From Larimichthys crocea (taxonomy: Eukaryota > Chordata > Actinopteri > Sciaenidae): a stretch of 64,000 nucleotides of DNA. The notes beneath the pieces were generated by a model. The model was not told the origin of the DNA and did no database searches. It saw only the letters and a list, made by a program, of their open reading frames with translations. Shown here piece after piece: positions 1-39,570 of this stretch. Numbering within the stretch: position 1 is the first letter of the stretch; the number at the start of each line of letters is the position of its first letter. The stretch lies in contig NC_040019.1 in the NCBI RefSeq assembly GCF_000972845.2, forward strand, positions 11,051,001 through 11,115,000, in the 5' to 3' direction. A program made the translations under genes and the position numbers.

Positions 1-2219
1 TTGGAGTTTGAAAGATCTGAGCTTGTTGGGCTTTTTTGTGACACCACATTCTCTAGTTTTCCTGACAACTCAATCAAGTGAAGACAGGTGCATTGTATGA
101 CTAAATATGACTCAATTCATTCTGCATGTATATGTGCTAATGAAATCAGTGCATACATTGGTATGTGTTGTGTCTTCATGTTCCACACGCCCATGCTGAG
201 GGGAATCACTGGCGCTCAGCCCGCTATGGAAAGGGCAGCTCTAATTTTTACCTCGGTACAGTGGGAGCTCTCTGTTGCTGTATAGAATAGGATGACACAA
301 GAAAGCACAGCACAGACAGTCTCTAACCAGGTCCTCTCCTTATATGTCTGAGGAGATGCTTTTCTGGCTGTTTCAAGGTACATGCCAAGGAAGCTCCTCC
401 ACCACTGGCCAGTATTTCTTTTGAAGGGGCTGCTTGTTCTCTTGCATTCATTAATTTTATTTGTCAGAAGAGATGATATGCTAGATTAAGCTTTGTGATA
501 TAGTGCGTTAGAGAGATTGTGGTTTTCTCATGTAGTCTAAATGTCGAATAATGGTATTAGATGTATTAAATATATATTAATATTAGTGCAGACAAGACAC
601 TGTACATGAGAGTTGACATGGAATTTAAAGAAAGAATAGGACTACAGTACAGTGCAGTGCTTTGTTTGAAGCAGGCATGTTACGTCATTTGGCAAGCTGG
701 GCTTGCTGCCATTGGACCACACATTGGCATTTTGTTTCTTTTATACAGAACATTCTCCATAACATTTCACACACACACATTTATTGACTGTGCTTAACAC
801 TGTAGGCAGTGTGTCATCACTAAGTGCAACCGGCTGCCAAGCCACAATTTCTTCTTTGCTCTGCCGCAGCCTTTTGGCTGTTTCTCTGCCTCCTGTCAGT
901 CCCGTCTCTCTCTCCTTGATGTCCTCTTGTCCACAATGGACAACTTTCATTTTTTTCCCTATTTTCTCATCAGTGGCTTGGCTGACAGCATGTTTGCAGC
1001 TTAGTGCTTTTGAAACAAATAAGGTGACGCACTGTGGCTAAACCGTAGGTCGGACCAGTCATAGTCAAGTAAAGTTGGAACGGCTTTTTGGACAGGCCTG
1101 AAAGGCCAGATTATCATAGGGAAGTTGTCAGTTCTTTGCATGAGGGCAGACAGCTCCCCCACTGACTCTGGCCTCAGGGCAGAGTACCCTAAAACCTCCA
1201 TTTTCTCATGCTGAGCCGCTCGTGAATCACTTAGCTGTCAGCAGTGTATAAAGACTGCTCTCATGAATGTACAGTATGTTGTGAAATCGTCTCTTTCTGT
1301 TTTATCTTGTACTGTAGCCAAGTAGTATATTACAAGCATCAAAATCTGTGTGCATAATTTCAGCATTTCAGCCTAGAAACACAGCTGAGTTGTATCCTGG
1401 GCGGTTTTTGGATGCAAACACAGTGGCCTATAAAACCACCAGACAGTGAAGTGTTTGGCTGTGTATGGGAGACAGTGTAGTCTATTCCCTTTGAAGAAGA
1501 CTTGGATATCTTTCTCCACCGAGGACCGTGCTGTTTGTATTACCAAAGATGTGATCTATCAGATATTCAGCTCTTCACTCTGCTGCTGCCTGTTTTTTCC
1601 TGGTCCATTTATAGCAACAACTTCCTGATGCTTCTTTTTTATGTTTCCAAGCTACAAGAAATAACAAGGTTCAATTTGTTCTCGGGGTTTAATGGTGAAT
1701 TAAATGACCAATGTACCTGTTAAAATGTATATGAAATATGGCTGTTATACTGTTCATTTATGTGGGATTTCTTCGACTCTCACTCTCTTTCTTGTTCAGG
1801 CACAGCACAGAAAGGGTGATGTTTTTGTCCTAAGTCATTGCATTAATGAAGAGATGGTGCAGAGGGTAGCGGTAGGGTTTGGGTTTAATTATTTTAATGA
1901 TAGAGACAGCGTTGTTTTGAAGCGGATATTTAGCGCTACTATCGAAAACAGAGCCAGAGTTTCAGACAAAGGAATGTGGTGGCGTATAAAGTCGAAATCA
2001 TTAGAGGTTATTGGGGGTTAAAAACTACCAAACTTGACAGAGGCGTGGAGGCAAGGAAATGGGCGGGGGGGTTAGAAAGAGATCATGTGAATGGATGGAC
2101 AGTGGTAAGTGGGATGTGTTGGGGGGCCAGTTGGCACTTGAGGGCAGCATGGGGTTGTAACAGGAGGTGGTGGGACCATTTGTAGTCACATGACTGACAG
2201 GCAACCCACTGTCACCTCG
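1..2219. other. non-coding sequence upstream of the alternative first exon (probable nedd4l intron)
   Basis: No exon with convincing similarity or splice borders was found. It is AT-rich unique-looking sequence with short ORFs only. If the canonical C2-encoding exons lie to the left of the window, this is an internal intron of nedd4l as well as the distal promoter of the long form. Confidence 0.5.
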
Positions 2220-2707
2220 GAAACCAGGAGCGCCGGCCGCTCTTATCCAATCATGTTAGGAATGCTGGCTGTCACTCGGCTCAGGCTATTTCTGCTGTCT
2301 GTCGCTAGTGCTTGGTAGTGCTAAGAGTCTGGCATAGAGGGATCTTTCTTCTTTTTTTTTATTTTTTCCCCTTTCCCCCTCACCCTTCCTCTCTTTAGCC
2401 TCCTCTTTGCCTTTCCTTAGTAGTGTAAAGTTGTCAGCTCTTTTGCAGTGGCAGTCTAGTTTTTGTGGTGTGACTTCTTTCCTCCGTACAGTTTACTGTG
2501 GGAAGGAAAGTTGAGGAAGAGTCTCGGAGAGGGTGGGAGAGGGGGATGAGAGAGAGTGGAGGGAAAAAAAAGGGATCAGTCATCTAGCCAGCCAAAGGAG
2601 AGCAGTGGGCGACACTAAGAGACTGAGACGGGAGCCAGAGGAGAGAACCAAACAGCCAGTCAGAGCACAAGTGAGAGGGAACAGGAGCTGCGGGACGTGA
2701 GGTGAAA
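2220..2707 (+). promoter_or_regulatory. nedd4l: putative promoter and 5' UTR of the nedd4l long-N-terminus transcript
   Basis: Sequence before ATG 2708 holds a GC-rich patch (CGCCGGCCGC at 2231) followed by a CCAAT box at 2247-2251, then a pyrimidine-rich stretch (2345-2410) and a purine-rich stretch (2500-2680). No clear TATA box is seen. Without an acceptor that is obviously used, the simplest reading is that transcription starts in 2300-2550 and the rest is 5' UTR. This is inference; RNA 5' ends would settle it. Confidence 0.35.
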
Positions 2708-30504
<27,797 letters not shown>

Positions 30505-31485
30505 AACGGCGGCCTCCTGACTTGCATCCAACCAACCAATAAAACTAAACAAAAACAAAAAATCCACAGGGATGTCAAACCAGCTGCTGTAGCAGTTCTG
30601 TGCGAGAATGTTGTACTGTAAATGACTGACTGTGAGCCACCTCCACAGCACGGTGGTTTGAGACTGTACGGCGATTTGTCGAGCCAATATGCCTACGACT
30701 TTATATCTTTTCAGTTTGGGTAGGTCACTCCTTTTAAAGGTGCTGGGGAAAGAACGGGAGAGTCGCAAACGTTGAATGCTGAAATCTATTATCCACAGGC
30801 ATGAGCGATAAATGATGAGTGCTGGCCCCCCCCCGATCCGCCGTTTCTTTCCCCTTTACCCTTGTCCTGTGAAAATCTACAGTGCTGGAAAACAACAATG
30901 CATTTCAATAGCTCCTTTATGTACACTATAGCACAGTATTCGAGCACCTTTCAATGGAAGGGTCTTAGCATGGCCTTAATCTGGCTCTTACATGCACTAT
31001 TTCTCTATGAACCTGCAATGGCACTATGATCACAACTCTCTCAAATCCTTAGACCAACACCAGATTACCTTAGGAATGCTAGCCAATCACATTTCAGGAA
31101 ATCGGCCACACCCCTCCGTAGAGCCTTGTCTATATGTTGTGTGATCGGAAATCGCCACTGCAGCCTTTTTGTAGAATAATGTTTTGCTTTTGTTCGTTTT
31201 TTGTTTTTTAGCCACTGGTAAGAATCCAAGAATAGGGGATGAACCGATCCCCAAAGATGATTTTTTTATAGTTTTTGTCATCATGGAACAGATTTTCTTT
31301 TTCTTTCTTTTTTTAGATCATTGGTATAATTCTTGCAGGAAAATACTCTCGACGTATTTGTACTGATGAACAATGTTGTTTACTATTTTGACAGTTCTCT
31401 ATGGCATGGTGTGTTCAGTGTAAATCTGGCTAGTCTGGGAAATAATTAATCCATATCATTTGTTATGGTGATAGCAAATGTGTTG

Positions 31486-31491
31486 AATAAA
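31486..31491 (+). promoter_or_regulatory. nedd4l: proximal poly(A) signal AATAAA of nedd4l
   Basis: Canonical hexamer about 980 bp after the stop codon, followed within 12 bases by a T-rich downstream element. Confidence 0.6.
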
Positions 31492-32365
31492 ATGTTTTTT
31501 TATTGTAGTGCTATGAAAGCAGCATGAAACTGTATCTTGTGTTTGCTTTGACTACATGGTAGTAATTCAGACGTGTAATCGGTCTCGAGGTCGAGAAGGG
31601 AAAACTAAAACTGGGGATAGTTTCTCTGAGATGTTTGCGTCATGATTATATTAATATTCTCATGCCTGTTGCTGTTCATAATGCTGTAAATTGTTCTTGG
31701 AAAAAAAAAACACATTTTAAGTTCTTTCATGATATATAAATATATGTATGGACTACATTTAACAGAAGTATTACTGATCAACAACACTAAAATGAAGCTG
31801 TGTGTGTGGGTGTTTGAGAGAAAAGCTGTGATTGCCACTGAATATAAAGCAGCACGTTTCTTACAAAGAAAAATGTTTTTTTTCTTCTCTTTTTATGTTT
31901 TTGTTTCTCCTTCTCTCCTTTTTCTAACACCATTGAACCTAAAGGGCACTTTATAGATCACTCTGAGGTCATGTCACCTATTGTATGTCTTTTGTCATTA
32001 ACTTGAATGTGATTCTTTCTTTTTTTTTTTTTTTTTTTTTTTTCCCATTCGGAGCACTTACCTGGTGCAATATAAATAGTCTGTAAATCTGGGCTGCTGC
32101 TAAGATAGAAAAAAGTTGACAGAAGTGAAGCAGAAACTTCACATCCTTTTTAGTATTCTGTCTTGTTTCATTACATTTTCCTCTCTTGTTTCTTCCTTTC
32201 TGTGATCCCGCCTCTCAAACTAACTCAGTAAAGATTAGTCTCTCTTTCTCTCTCTCTCTCTTTTTTTAGGGGGTTTTCTTTTTTTAATGAATGATGGGAA
32301 ATATCACTTTTGTTAAAGATTCCACCTCTCTCTGCAACTCTTTGTGGTTCATTTAACTTCAGTCA

Positions 32366-32371
32366 AATAAA
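32366..32371 (+). promoter_or_regulatory. nedd4l: distal poly(A) signal AATAAA of nedd4l
   Basis: Canonical hexamer followed 20-35 bases later by a TTG-repeat GT-rich element (32392-32410), the classical arrangement for cleavage. Confidence 0.6.
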
Positions 32372-32410
32372 AATGAAACTTCTCAGAGTGTTGTTGTTGT
32401 TGTTTGTGTT

Positions 32411-33035
32411 AATGTGTATGATTTTCTCTCGCATAGAAGATCCGAAAGAGTACATACATTAATGGTAACTTAGTCATTGTCCAACATTCCTGCATAAATA
32501 GCAGGAATTAGGCAACCTTTACAATCAGACATTTTACTGAACTCTTTATTTTGAATATTTAAATATAAAAAATGAACCAAGAAGCATTCCACAGTTGCCC
32601 TTTCATGACTTAGGCTTTTGCATTTGTGCAAAGTAACTAAGTACCTTTGCAATTATACTTGAGTATATCCATTAATGTATGCTTTTACACCACTACAAGA
32701 GGAACATGTACTTTATATCATTTATTTGATCACTATACTCGCTAGTTACCTGTTAAAATTGGGATTTAATTCTAAAACATGATTTCTAGTATATAAAATT
32801 CATATAATTGGCAGATATATAATTTCCTATCCTGCATGACGAGTGCTACTGGGCGATTTGAGTTTGGGAATGGATTCTTGATATCGAGCCCACCTTGGCG
32901 CAGTTTCCTGACTCATTTATTGCCAAAATGACTTTTCAGAAGATCTGTCTTTAAGAAATGAGTCAGACTAACGGCTGTCCCAGTCTGTCTCTCTTTTTTT
33001 TTCTGTGTGTGCACGTGGTGTGGTGAAGGGACCTC
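32411..33035. other. intergenic spacer after nedd4l
   Basis: AT-rich sequence with no gene seen. It contains an 11-bp inverted repeat made of AP-1-like TGACTCA/TGAGTCA sites (32908-32918 and 32956-32966). Confidence 0.6.
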
Positions 33036-33039
33036 AGTT

Positions 33040-33975
33040 CATTCACACAATCACAATCTAGGAGTTATCAGCTCCAAGGACAAGCAAATAAAAGCCACCC
33101 TGCCAGTCCGGGGACATTTTATCAAGCCCTGCTACCCTCAATCTGGTCACAAACAAACCGAGAGCCAACTCTTCTCGAGATCCAGCCTCTAAAACATCCC
33201 ATCTGCTGGAAAAAAAATAATAAAAATAAACTGTTAAAACTGCTTAAGAATGAACAAACACATTTTCTTCAGACTGTTTCACAGGCCTCTGCCCCCACAC
33301 AGAGTGTAGAAAAGGAATATCCGGCAGGAGAACAAGGTGGAAATTCTGGATTTTAATGTCCAAGATGAATATTTACCGGATTACGATCTGGAAAAATGGG
33401 CAAGCATGAAACTGGGAGATGACACATTAAGGCTTACCCATAGACCTAATGACAGAGTCACCATTGAAATGGGCAAGGCCTCATTGAAGCAATATCTAGA
33501 TCGGCCAAACGATGACTTCTGGGACTTTGAGAAAAAGCAGGTGAAAAGACACAGATATGTAGCCTGAAAGCTAAGCTTAATGAGGCTCAGGTCATAAACG
33601 TCTGGTGACTGGTGATCTTAAATCACAACTAGAAGATATTTCAGTGTTGCTACAGAAAGCTCAGCGTGAGTTTGAGCAGCAGATCTCTAATGACAAGGAT
33701 TATAACAACAAACTGAAGACAGAGAATGAGGCCCTTCGAAATGATCTGTCATTTGAAAGGAATCATGTCAAGAACCTGCAGAAGAAACTGAGCACGATTG
33801 AGGAAGCTTTCCGAAAGCAGATATAGGAAGATAGGAACATTTTAGAGCAATCTCAGAAAAAAAAACATCATTCTGGAAGAGACTCAAAGATCAAAATCTG
33901 TCTTTGCGGCTCAGCTTGAGGAGCAAAAACAGATGAACAACACTGTCATGGCTGCCATGAAAAATCAGTAACAGA
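33040..33975 (+). pseudogene. intronless, frame-broken coiled-coil coding fragment (unidentified parent)
   Basis: Three pieces of protein-like sequence follow one another without introns: an open stretch around 33040-33190, then 33337-33567 (with LPDYDLEKWASMKLGDD and LKQYLDRPNDDFWDFEKKQ), then 33605-33826 (with DLKSQLEDISVLLQKAQREF and LKTENEALRNDL), the last strongly coiled-coil. The pieces lie in different frames: after 33540 the frame shifts to read LKAKLNEAQVIN, and a stop at 33823-33825 is followed by more coiled-coil wording (AQLEEQKQMNNTVMAAMKNQ). The pattern fits a decayed retrocopy or the remains of a transposed gene. I do not recognise the parent gene. A CAG/GTGAAA sequence at 33540 could be a donor, so a degraded multi-exon gene is possible. 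Confidence 0.55.
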
Positions 33976-33985
33976 TATAAATTAA

Positions 33986-34179
33986 GTGTATGAATGTTTT
34001 TTTTGGCATTTTATGCCTTTATTTATAGTACAGCTGAAGATAGACAGGAAGCAGAGAGAGGGGGGAATGACACGCAGCATAATGGCCGGACAGGGTCCAG
34101 CTGCAGCGAGGACTGAGGCCTCTACACACGGGCCAGCCGCTTAACCCACTATGCTACCGACCGCACCAGGTGTATGAAT
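33986..34179 (-). mobile_element. tRNA-derived SINE with 10-bp target-site duplication
   Basis: The element (33996-34169) is read on the minus strand. It begins GTGCGGTCGGTAGCATAGTG with an A-box-like TAGCATAGTGGGTTAAG, continues through a CT-rich body (CTCTCTCTGCTTCCTGTC) and ends in a tail AAATAAAGGCATAAAATGCC plus an A run. This is the layout of common percomorph tRNA-derived SINEs. It is flanked by the perfect direct repeat GTGTATGAAT at 33986-33995 and 34170-34179, which is the insertion footprint. The intact duplication points to a fairly recent insertion. Confidence 0.85.
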
Positions 34180-34980
34180 CTTTAATATAAGAGTGAGAAC
34201 TTATTGCAATTTTGTTGGATGAGGAACAAACTATTCTAGGAATGTGCTGAATAAAAGGAGCACATCAATACATCTGTTGGTGCTTATTACTGGTCACATT
34301 ATTGTAAAATCAGGATAATTTAAATAGCAAAAATACCCATTTCTATGTAATGTCCCTTTAAGAGTAAATTTTTTCTCAATGTAAAAACAAAAACATGTTT
34401 CATCAGGGTTGTCCTAGATTTTATCCAAACATAACAGAAGGTAACACATCTAAAAAAAGATAAACTGACATTTTTCTTATTTTATTTTTCAAAAATTGTA
34501 TAATATTGTATGGTACATATATTGTATGTAATTGGGAAGTCACCCCAATTAATCCCAGATACTAATGAGATATAACTGCCCACTGTTGAACAATGGTCAA
34601 TGTACAGTGTTTTAATGTAAAATGGATTACTGGATAATAATTGTATTATTAAGTATTATTATAAATAATGACTGTTTTCAGTGTCTCTTCAGTGGTCAAA
34701 CATGTAAATTCATTTTGAAGACTATGCATAAAGTCTTTGCTTTCAGATTAATCAGTGTTTAATGTCACTAAATTAACTCAAACCTCTGTCTGCTGGTTGT
34801 GTACCTTGCTGACTTTTTGGCCCAGTGAAACCTTGGTATTAAGGCCCTATTGCCTCACCAGGGCAGTTTTTTTTGTTCTCCACCCCCCGCCACCCCTCAC
34901 CCTCTACCTCTGGTCAGGGTCGATCAATACTTCCCCTGTAGCTTATCACTAATGTGGAACTGGCTGTTTGTCCAAACCCT
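34180..34980. other. intergenic spacer before the mir-122 unit
   Basis: AT-rich sequence without a recognisable gene. The last 250 bases contain TTAAT-rich words (34745-34775) that resemble HNF1 half sites, and TGTTTG forkhead-like words (34968 and 35072), which would suit a liver promoter, but these are weak motifs. Confidence 0.4.
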
Positions 34981-35014
34981 GCTCCATCTACATAAAGACA
35001 AGCATCAAATCCAA

Positions 35015-36375
35015 ATGCACCACATATCACCTCATGAACCTGCAGCTCCGAATGCACTACTGGACTTTTAGCTGTTTGGAAAGACTCCGAGACAAAGATC
35101 GCTGGTGCCAGAGGGAAGAAGCAGAGACGAGAGAGTAGCTGGGAGAGTCAGGACCAGGAGAATAACCCTCGGGTATGAATGAATGAATCTGGAAAGAGGA
35201 TCCACTTTAGAAAACTTGAGGTGAGTTGGTTGTCCTGCAATAAATCTGAATACTTTAATAACGTTTCATCTCATAGTGAAGTTGGTAATTGATGAAATAT
35301 GACAAATATAACAACTGCATTAGTAAAGAGTTCAGCCGATCAGTCTATACTAATGCAGTTCAACTCAGAAACATGATGTAGTGAATCTAGTGTGACGTGC
35401 AGTTTGAACCAACTTTATTTTTCATTAAAATTTTTGAAGTTACGTAAAAAAATAAAAATAAAGACAGGTGTTTTTTTACTTACTCACCCACACACACATG
35501 CACACAGCTGCAGTCATCCCCACAGTCAGTAGAAAAATACATGCCCGGACTTTGGACACTTTGGATAAGCCTTGTGTATTTACTCTGTATTTTTTCCCCT
35601 ATTTTCTTTGCTTTTTGCTTAGGCCTTATTTCATAATAATGATGGGTACAAAAATTAAAAAGCCACATGGATAATCATGAAGCATAGCTCGGTGGGGGAT
35701 TTAAACCTTTTCACAGAAAACACCAACTTTAACGTTATCTTTTTGGTTCTCTCTAGTTTGCTTCCTTCTCTCACATTCCCGCTCTTCGTTGCTCTTACTA
35801 CTTTTCTCCTTATTTCACCAGGTCGTCCATCCACCAGTTTGTATTAACAACCTCTCCGTCTGCAGTAAACGCTGTCCTCCAGAGCTGTGGAGTGTGACAA
35901 TGGTGTTTGTGTCCTCTGTATCAAACGCCATTATCACACTAAATAGCTACAGTGTGAAAAGGACCTCAATATATATTCCTGGCCTTTGTTTTTTTTTCTT
36001 TTCTTTATTCATTTGTTTGTATATGTGATCTTTATTTTGCTTTAGCGTATTTGTAATAGTTTCCTCCTTTATACTGTAAACATGTCCCCTGTTTTGGTGT
36101 TGCCTATAGCTTGGTACACATTGAGCTATGCAGAAGGGGCAGGGATGAAATGAGATACTCACTGTGTTGATACATTGTTCATGATCTTGAGCCTCTGAGC
36201 GTGACCCACTTACTTCTGCATTTGAGGCGTTAATTTGCTGCTGGAGACCTTCTCCTCTATGTATAGATAAGAATAGATGACCTATTTGTACAAACTTTTT
36301 CAACATCCGAACAGATCATCTAATTCACAATCTTTATCCACGCAACTAATGTGAATAAACAATGTTTTTTTTTTT
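35015..36375 (+). ncRNA. candidate pri-mir-122 host transcript (spliced)
   Basis: Inferred unit around mir-122. A TATA-like TACATAAAG lies at 34989-34997. A non-coding exon would end at 35220 before a consensus donor GTGAGT at 35221. A strong pyrimidine-rich acceptor (TTTCTCCTTATTTCACCAG) ends at 35821, giving a 601-bp intron and placing mir-122 58 bases into exon 2. AATAAA at 36354-36359 with a following T run could end the transcript. Mammalian mir-122 is also made from a spliced non-coding liver RNA (hcr). The boundaries are predictions from splice and poly(A) words only. Confidence 0.45.
35880..35951 (+). ncRNA. mir122: microRNA mir-122 precursor
   Basis: The 5' arm at 35888-35909 is identical to mature miR-122-5p (seed GGAGTGT) and the 3' arm at 35924-35945 is identical to the known miR-122-3p. 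They pair across a short loop (35910-35923) and are extended by AGCT pairing at the base. The position between nedd4l and alpk2 on the plus strand is the same as in human, where MIR122 lies between NEDD4L and ALPK2. miR-122 is the abundant liver-specific microRNA of vertebrates, controlling lipid and cholesterol genes. Human also has an annotated antisense hairpin (mir-3591); the opposite strand here could fold likewise. Confidence 0.98.
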
Positions 36376-37653
36376 TTTTTTTGGTCTGCTGCCAAAGAGT
36401 GATATTTTGTACATACTTTTGGGCATAATGCTTTCAAACCCAGCCCTGTGTACAAAGACAGCATTTGCATATTGACATTGACAGTGTCAAACATTTAGGT
36501 CAGAGCTCCCGTTACAGAAAAACTTCATAAAAAAAAAAATCAGAAAGCATATTCAATCAGCAACATCTCTTTAATAACAAAGTCTACACACTGGCCATAG
36601 CCGCGCCCTGACAGTCATGTCAGTGATCAGTGTCAGGGATTTAAAAGGCAACAGTGAGAATAGAACAGAGAGCTTATTTATAAAGAGACTGTAATTGAAT
36701 AGCTGGCACGCTATTGCGATCACATGGACTGTGTATGTAAGTGGATTTAATGTGGTGCGATTACTGGGTTTAGTTTTGCATCCCTTAGTCTGAGCTAGAC
36801 TAGTACAGTATAGATCTTTGAAATAATGCCAGATATTCAAAATCAATCTAACAAGCAGAACTGCCCCAGATAATAAAATGACAATCAATCAATAAATCAC
36901 ATTTTTCAGTGAATACATTCAATGGCAGTCTTAAACGTGAGCTTTATGTGTACAAAATGTCTCTGTGTTGTTTTCCAGGATAAAAATATCAGTAGCTTTA
37001 CTAAATCAACAAACATTATAATGACGTAACATTAATCTGAATAAACACTCATCAAATGTCTCTGTCGCCTCGCAAAGCAAACACACAAAATGACCCACTC
37101 ATACAGAACTTCAAATAATATACAGCTTCTGCTCTGTGTGTCTCATCATACGTTCCACCTGACATTTCCTCCAGTCAATTAATTAACAAGTTCATTAATT
37201 TAATGAACTTATAGCTCGAAAACATCACGGAAGTAGAAAAAAAAACAAGAAAAACTCATTGCACCTCATCAATGAAGCAACCTCTAAGACATTACAGTTC
37301 AATGCTGTCGACAAACTCATCATCCTCATCGTCATTTTCAAGTGTTTGTAAAATCTGTCACAGTTTTTCCCAAAACTAAATAAACACTCCTCCCCAGGGT
37401 TATAAATACTCTATCATATAGAAATCTGTCAAATAAAATCTCAAATGTTCAACATGAGATGAAGCAAAAAAAAAAAAAAACTCTTGAAACAAGTCAAACA
37501 TGTCAGCGCCCACCATGATCTGGCCTGCTGCGGATCTTTCTGGTTCATATTTGACAGACCAAACTCTGCATGACGAGATCCAACCTGCGTGAAGCAAATC
37601 ACCAAAACCCCCAACATATTATAATAACAATGAAGTCCAAGGTTCTCCTCCTA
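36376..37653 (-). other. alpk2: alpk2 3' UTR region and spacer
   Basis: No coding sequence recognised. On the minus strand an ATTAAA variant poly(A) signal occurs at 36575-36570, about 1.1 kb after the stop, so most of this interval could be 3' UTR. The end is uncertain. Confidence 0.35.
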
Positions 37654-39570
37654 TTATGACTTTCCCTTCACTGTTGGCCCGAATGTTTTCTTCTTGGGTG
37701 CAGCAGAGGGTTGGGGTTGTGGTTTGGGTTTCGGAGCAGGCTTTTTAGCTTTGGGCTGCAGGGATTTAAGGCCCAGGATCTCACAGTACCTGTTGCACTG
37801 GTGCAAAGCTTTAAACTGGTCAATGAAGGAGGTGGCACAGTTCCCTTTGAAGCCTTTATATCTAAAAAAAAAGAATAAATTATTAATACATGAATCTACA
37901 TGTGTCAACAATTTACATTTATAATCAGTCTCATAAAAATACGCACCCTTTCTTACAGGTGGCTATTCCCACATCAGTAAGCCTCATTCCCACTCCTGAA
38001 AACCACAATAAACAGGCTGGTATTTAATATTCTAAATATTCTAATATTCTTTGCACACATTAAAAAAAATATGCTTCATGTGTCCCTACCTTGCATATCG
38101 GTAACCAGCAGGTTGCCGTCAGTTTTATGGTAGACCCAGTGCTGGAAAGCACAACATTTCTGTCCTGCTTCAGAGTCACGTCTCATCAGGTTGATCTCTT
38201 TGCCATCCTTGACTGAATACTTGACAAAGTCACCAATCAGCTCCTCCTCCAGTGTGGCATACGGGATGTCATTGGATGGACGGTGAACCAGATAGATGGG
38301 AATGATCCTAGCAAAAACATGATATCAAATGGCTATAAGCATTTTACGTTATTCTAAAATATGACTGCAGAGACATATGTTGTGCATTAAGTTTACAGCT
38401 TGTCGTATGTGCCACTCACTCTGGGATCTCTCCGAAGGTTTCAACAGACTGGGCTGCAACGTTGTACGCGTTGATGTACTCTCTTGCTGTGTTCTGGACC
38501 TGGCACTCCTACAGAGCAAAGAGTCAAGTACAACACACGTGTTAAATAATCTATACAAGCCAGCGATGCTTTAGGCTCGTAGTAAAAGACATCTCAAAGC
38601 TTATTTAAAAGATCATGCTTGCTGTGTTTTTGTAAAACTGGATGTTTAATATATTGAAACATAACCACATAGATGGCATATTATGTATGTTTTGGGGTGC
38701 AAATGATATTCATATTTCCCACCAAATATATATAATAGAATGTTTTAGCCATAAATACAATTTGATCTAATATCAATATGATTTACTTATTTAAATGACA
38801 GTCTTTGTGCACAAAATGCTTAATAAATGTTACACTGTACACAAAATGTTATTTGACTTTAATTAAATTAAGTATTTTATGTTGTATCTCTTGTTAGAAG
38901 TTATCCTATCTTGTCACAAAACCTTTTGTTTGTCAGAAATTTAAAAAAAATAAAAATGTCCCAAGCATTACAAGGTAATGTGCTATTTTCATTGTGTAGC
39001 CATTATATTTGAATATTTTGATTCTATTTCCATACTTTTATGGCTGAAGCAGTACGCTGTGTCATGTGATGTGGTACTTGGTTCCCAAAGAGGACTTTTA
39101 TGCACATAATGAAACTATATTTTGAGCTATGAAGGACGTTCTTACCTCTACAGCCAAGGTAAAGTTCTTCTGTATGAGTTCGTCATTGTTCTTGGTCCCA
39201 TAGCTGATAGAATTGTGTACTTTGAGCACACAAGGGTGTCCAGGTAGTAACAAGGGTATCTGACCCACATTCAGCTTGGTCCGGAAAGCCCGCCGGTGCA
39301 TCCCCTCCCCAAAATGGACCTTCTGAGTGATGATACTGGCAAGTTGGTTCTCTCCAAAATATTGGTCAGATAGGAAATCCTCTTTGAACATCAGCCTGGA
39401 GCAGTGAACATCCTCTTCTTCACACTCCATCTCTAGAGGGGCAGCTAGAAAAAAGAAAGATCTGTTATCTGTCATTACCCAAAACAAAACAAAATAGGAT
39501 GTAATTTGTTCAGATCACAACTCACATGGGGTGGTCTTTGGGGATGGAGGGATGACAATCTCACTGAGCG
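37654..39570 (-). CDS. alpk2: alpk2 alpha-kinase domain exons
   Basis: Exons 39570-39526, 39444-39146, 38508-38420, 38307-38090, 37995-37947 and 37861-37654. Features in order: linker [18 protein letters not shown]-binding region with [43 protein letters not shown], the catalytic stretch [13 protein letters not shown], Gly-rich GYKGFKGN and the zinc-site motif [14 protein letters not shown]. All key positions are present. The tail [20 protein letters not shown] is Pro/Lys-rich. Stop TAA is at 37656-37654. Confidence 0.95.

Larger units (their letters stand above)
30505..32390 (+). other. nedd4l: nedd4l 3' UTR
   Basis: Non-coding sequence after the stop codon with AATAAA at 31486-31491 and again at 32366-32371, suggesting a short (about 1 kb) and a long (about 1.9 kb) 3' UTR. 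It includes a 24-base T run (32020-32043) and a CT/T-rich stretch (32240-32290). Confidence 0.7.

Noticed and set aside
2702..2707. GTG as an upstream start of the long nedd4l exon
   Set aside because: ATG at 2708 has a strong context and aligns with the start of the human NEDD4 long isoform.
36571..36888. 105-codon minus-strand frame near the mir-122/alpk2 border
   Set aside because: Lies in the likely alpk2 3' UTR, lacks splice links and shows no recognisable domain.
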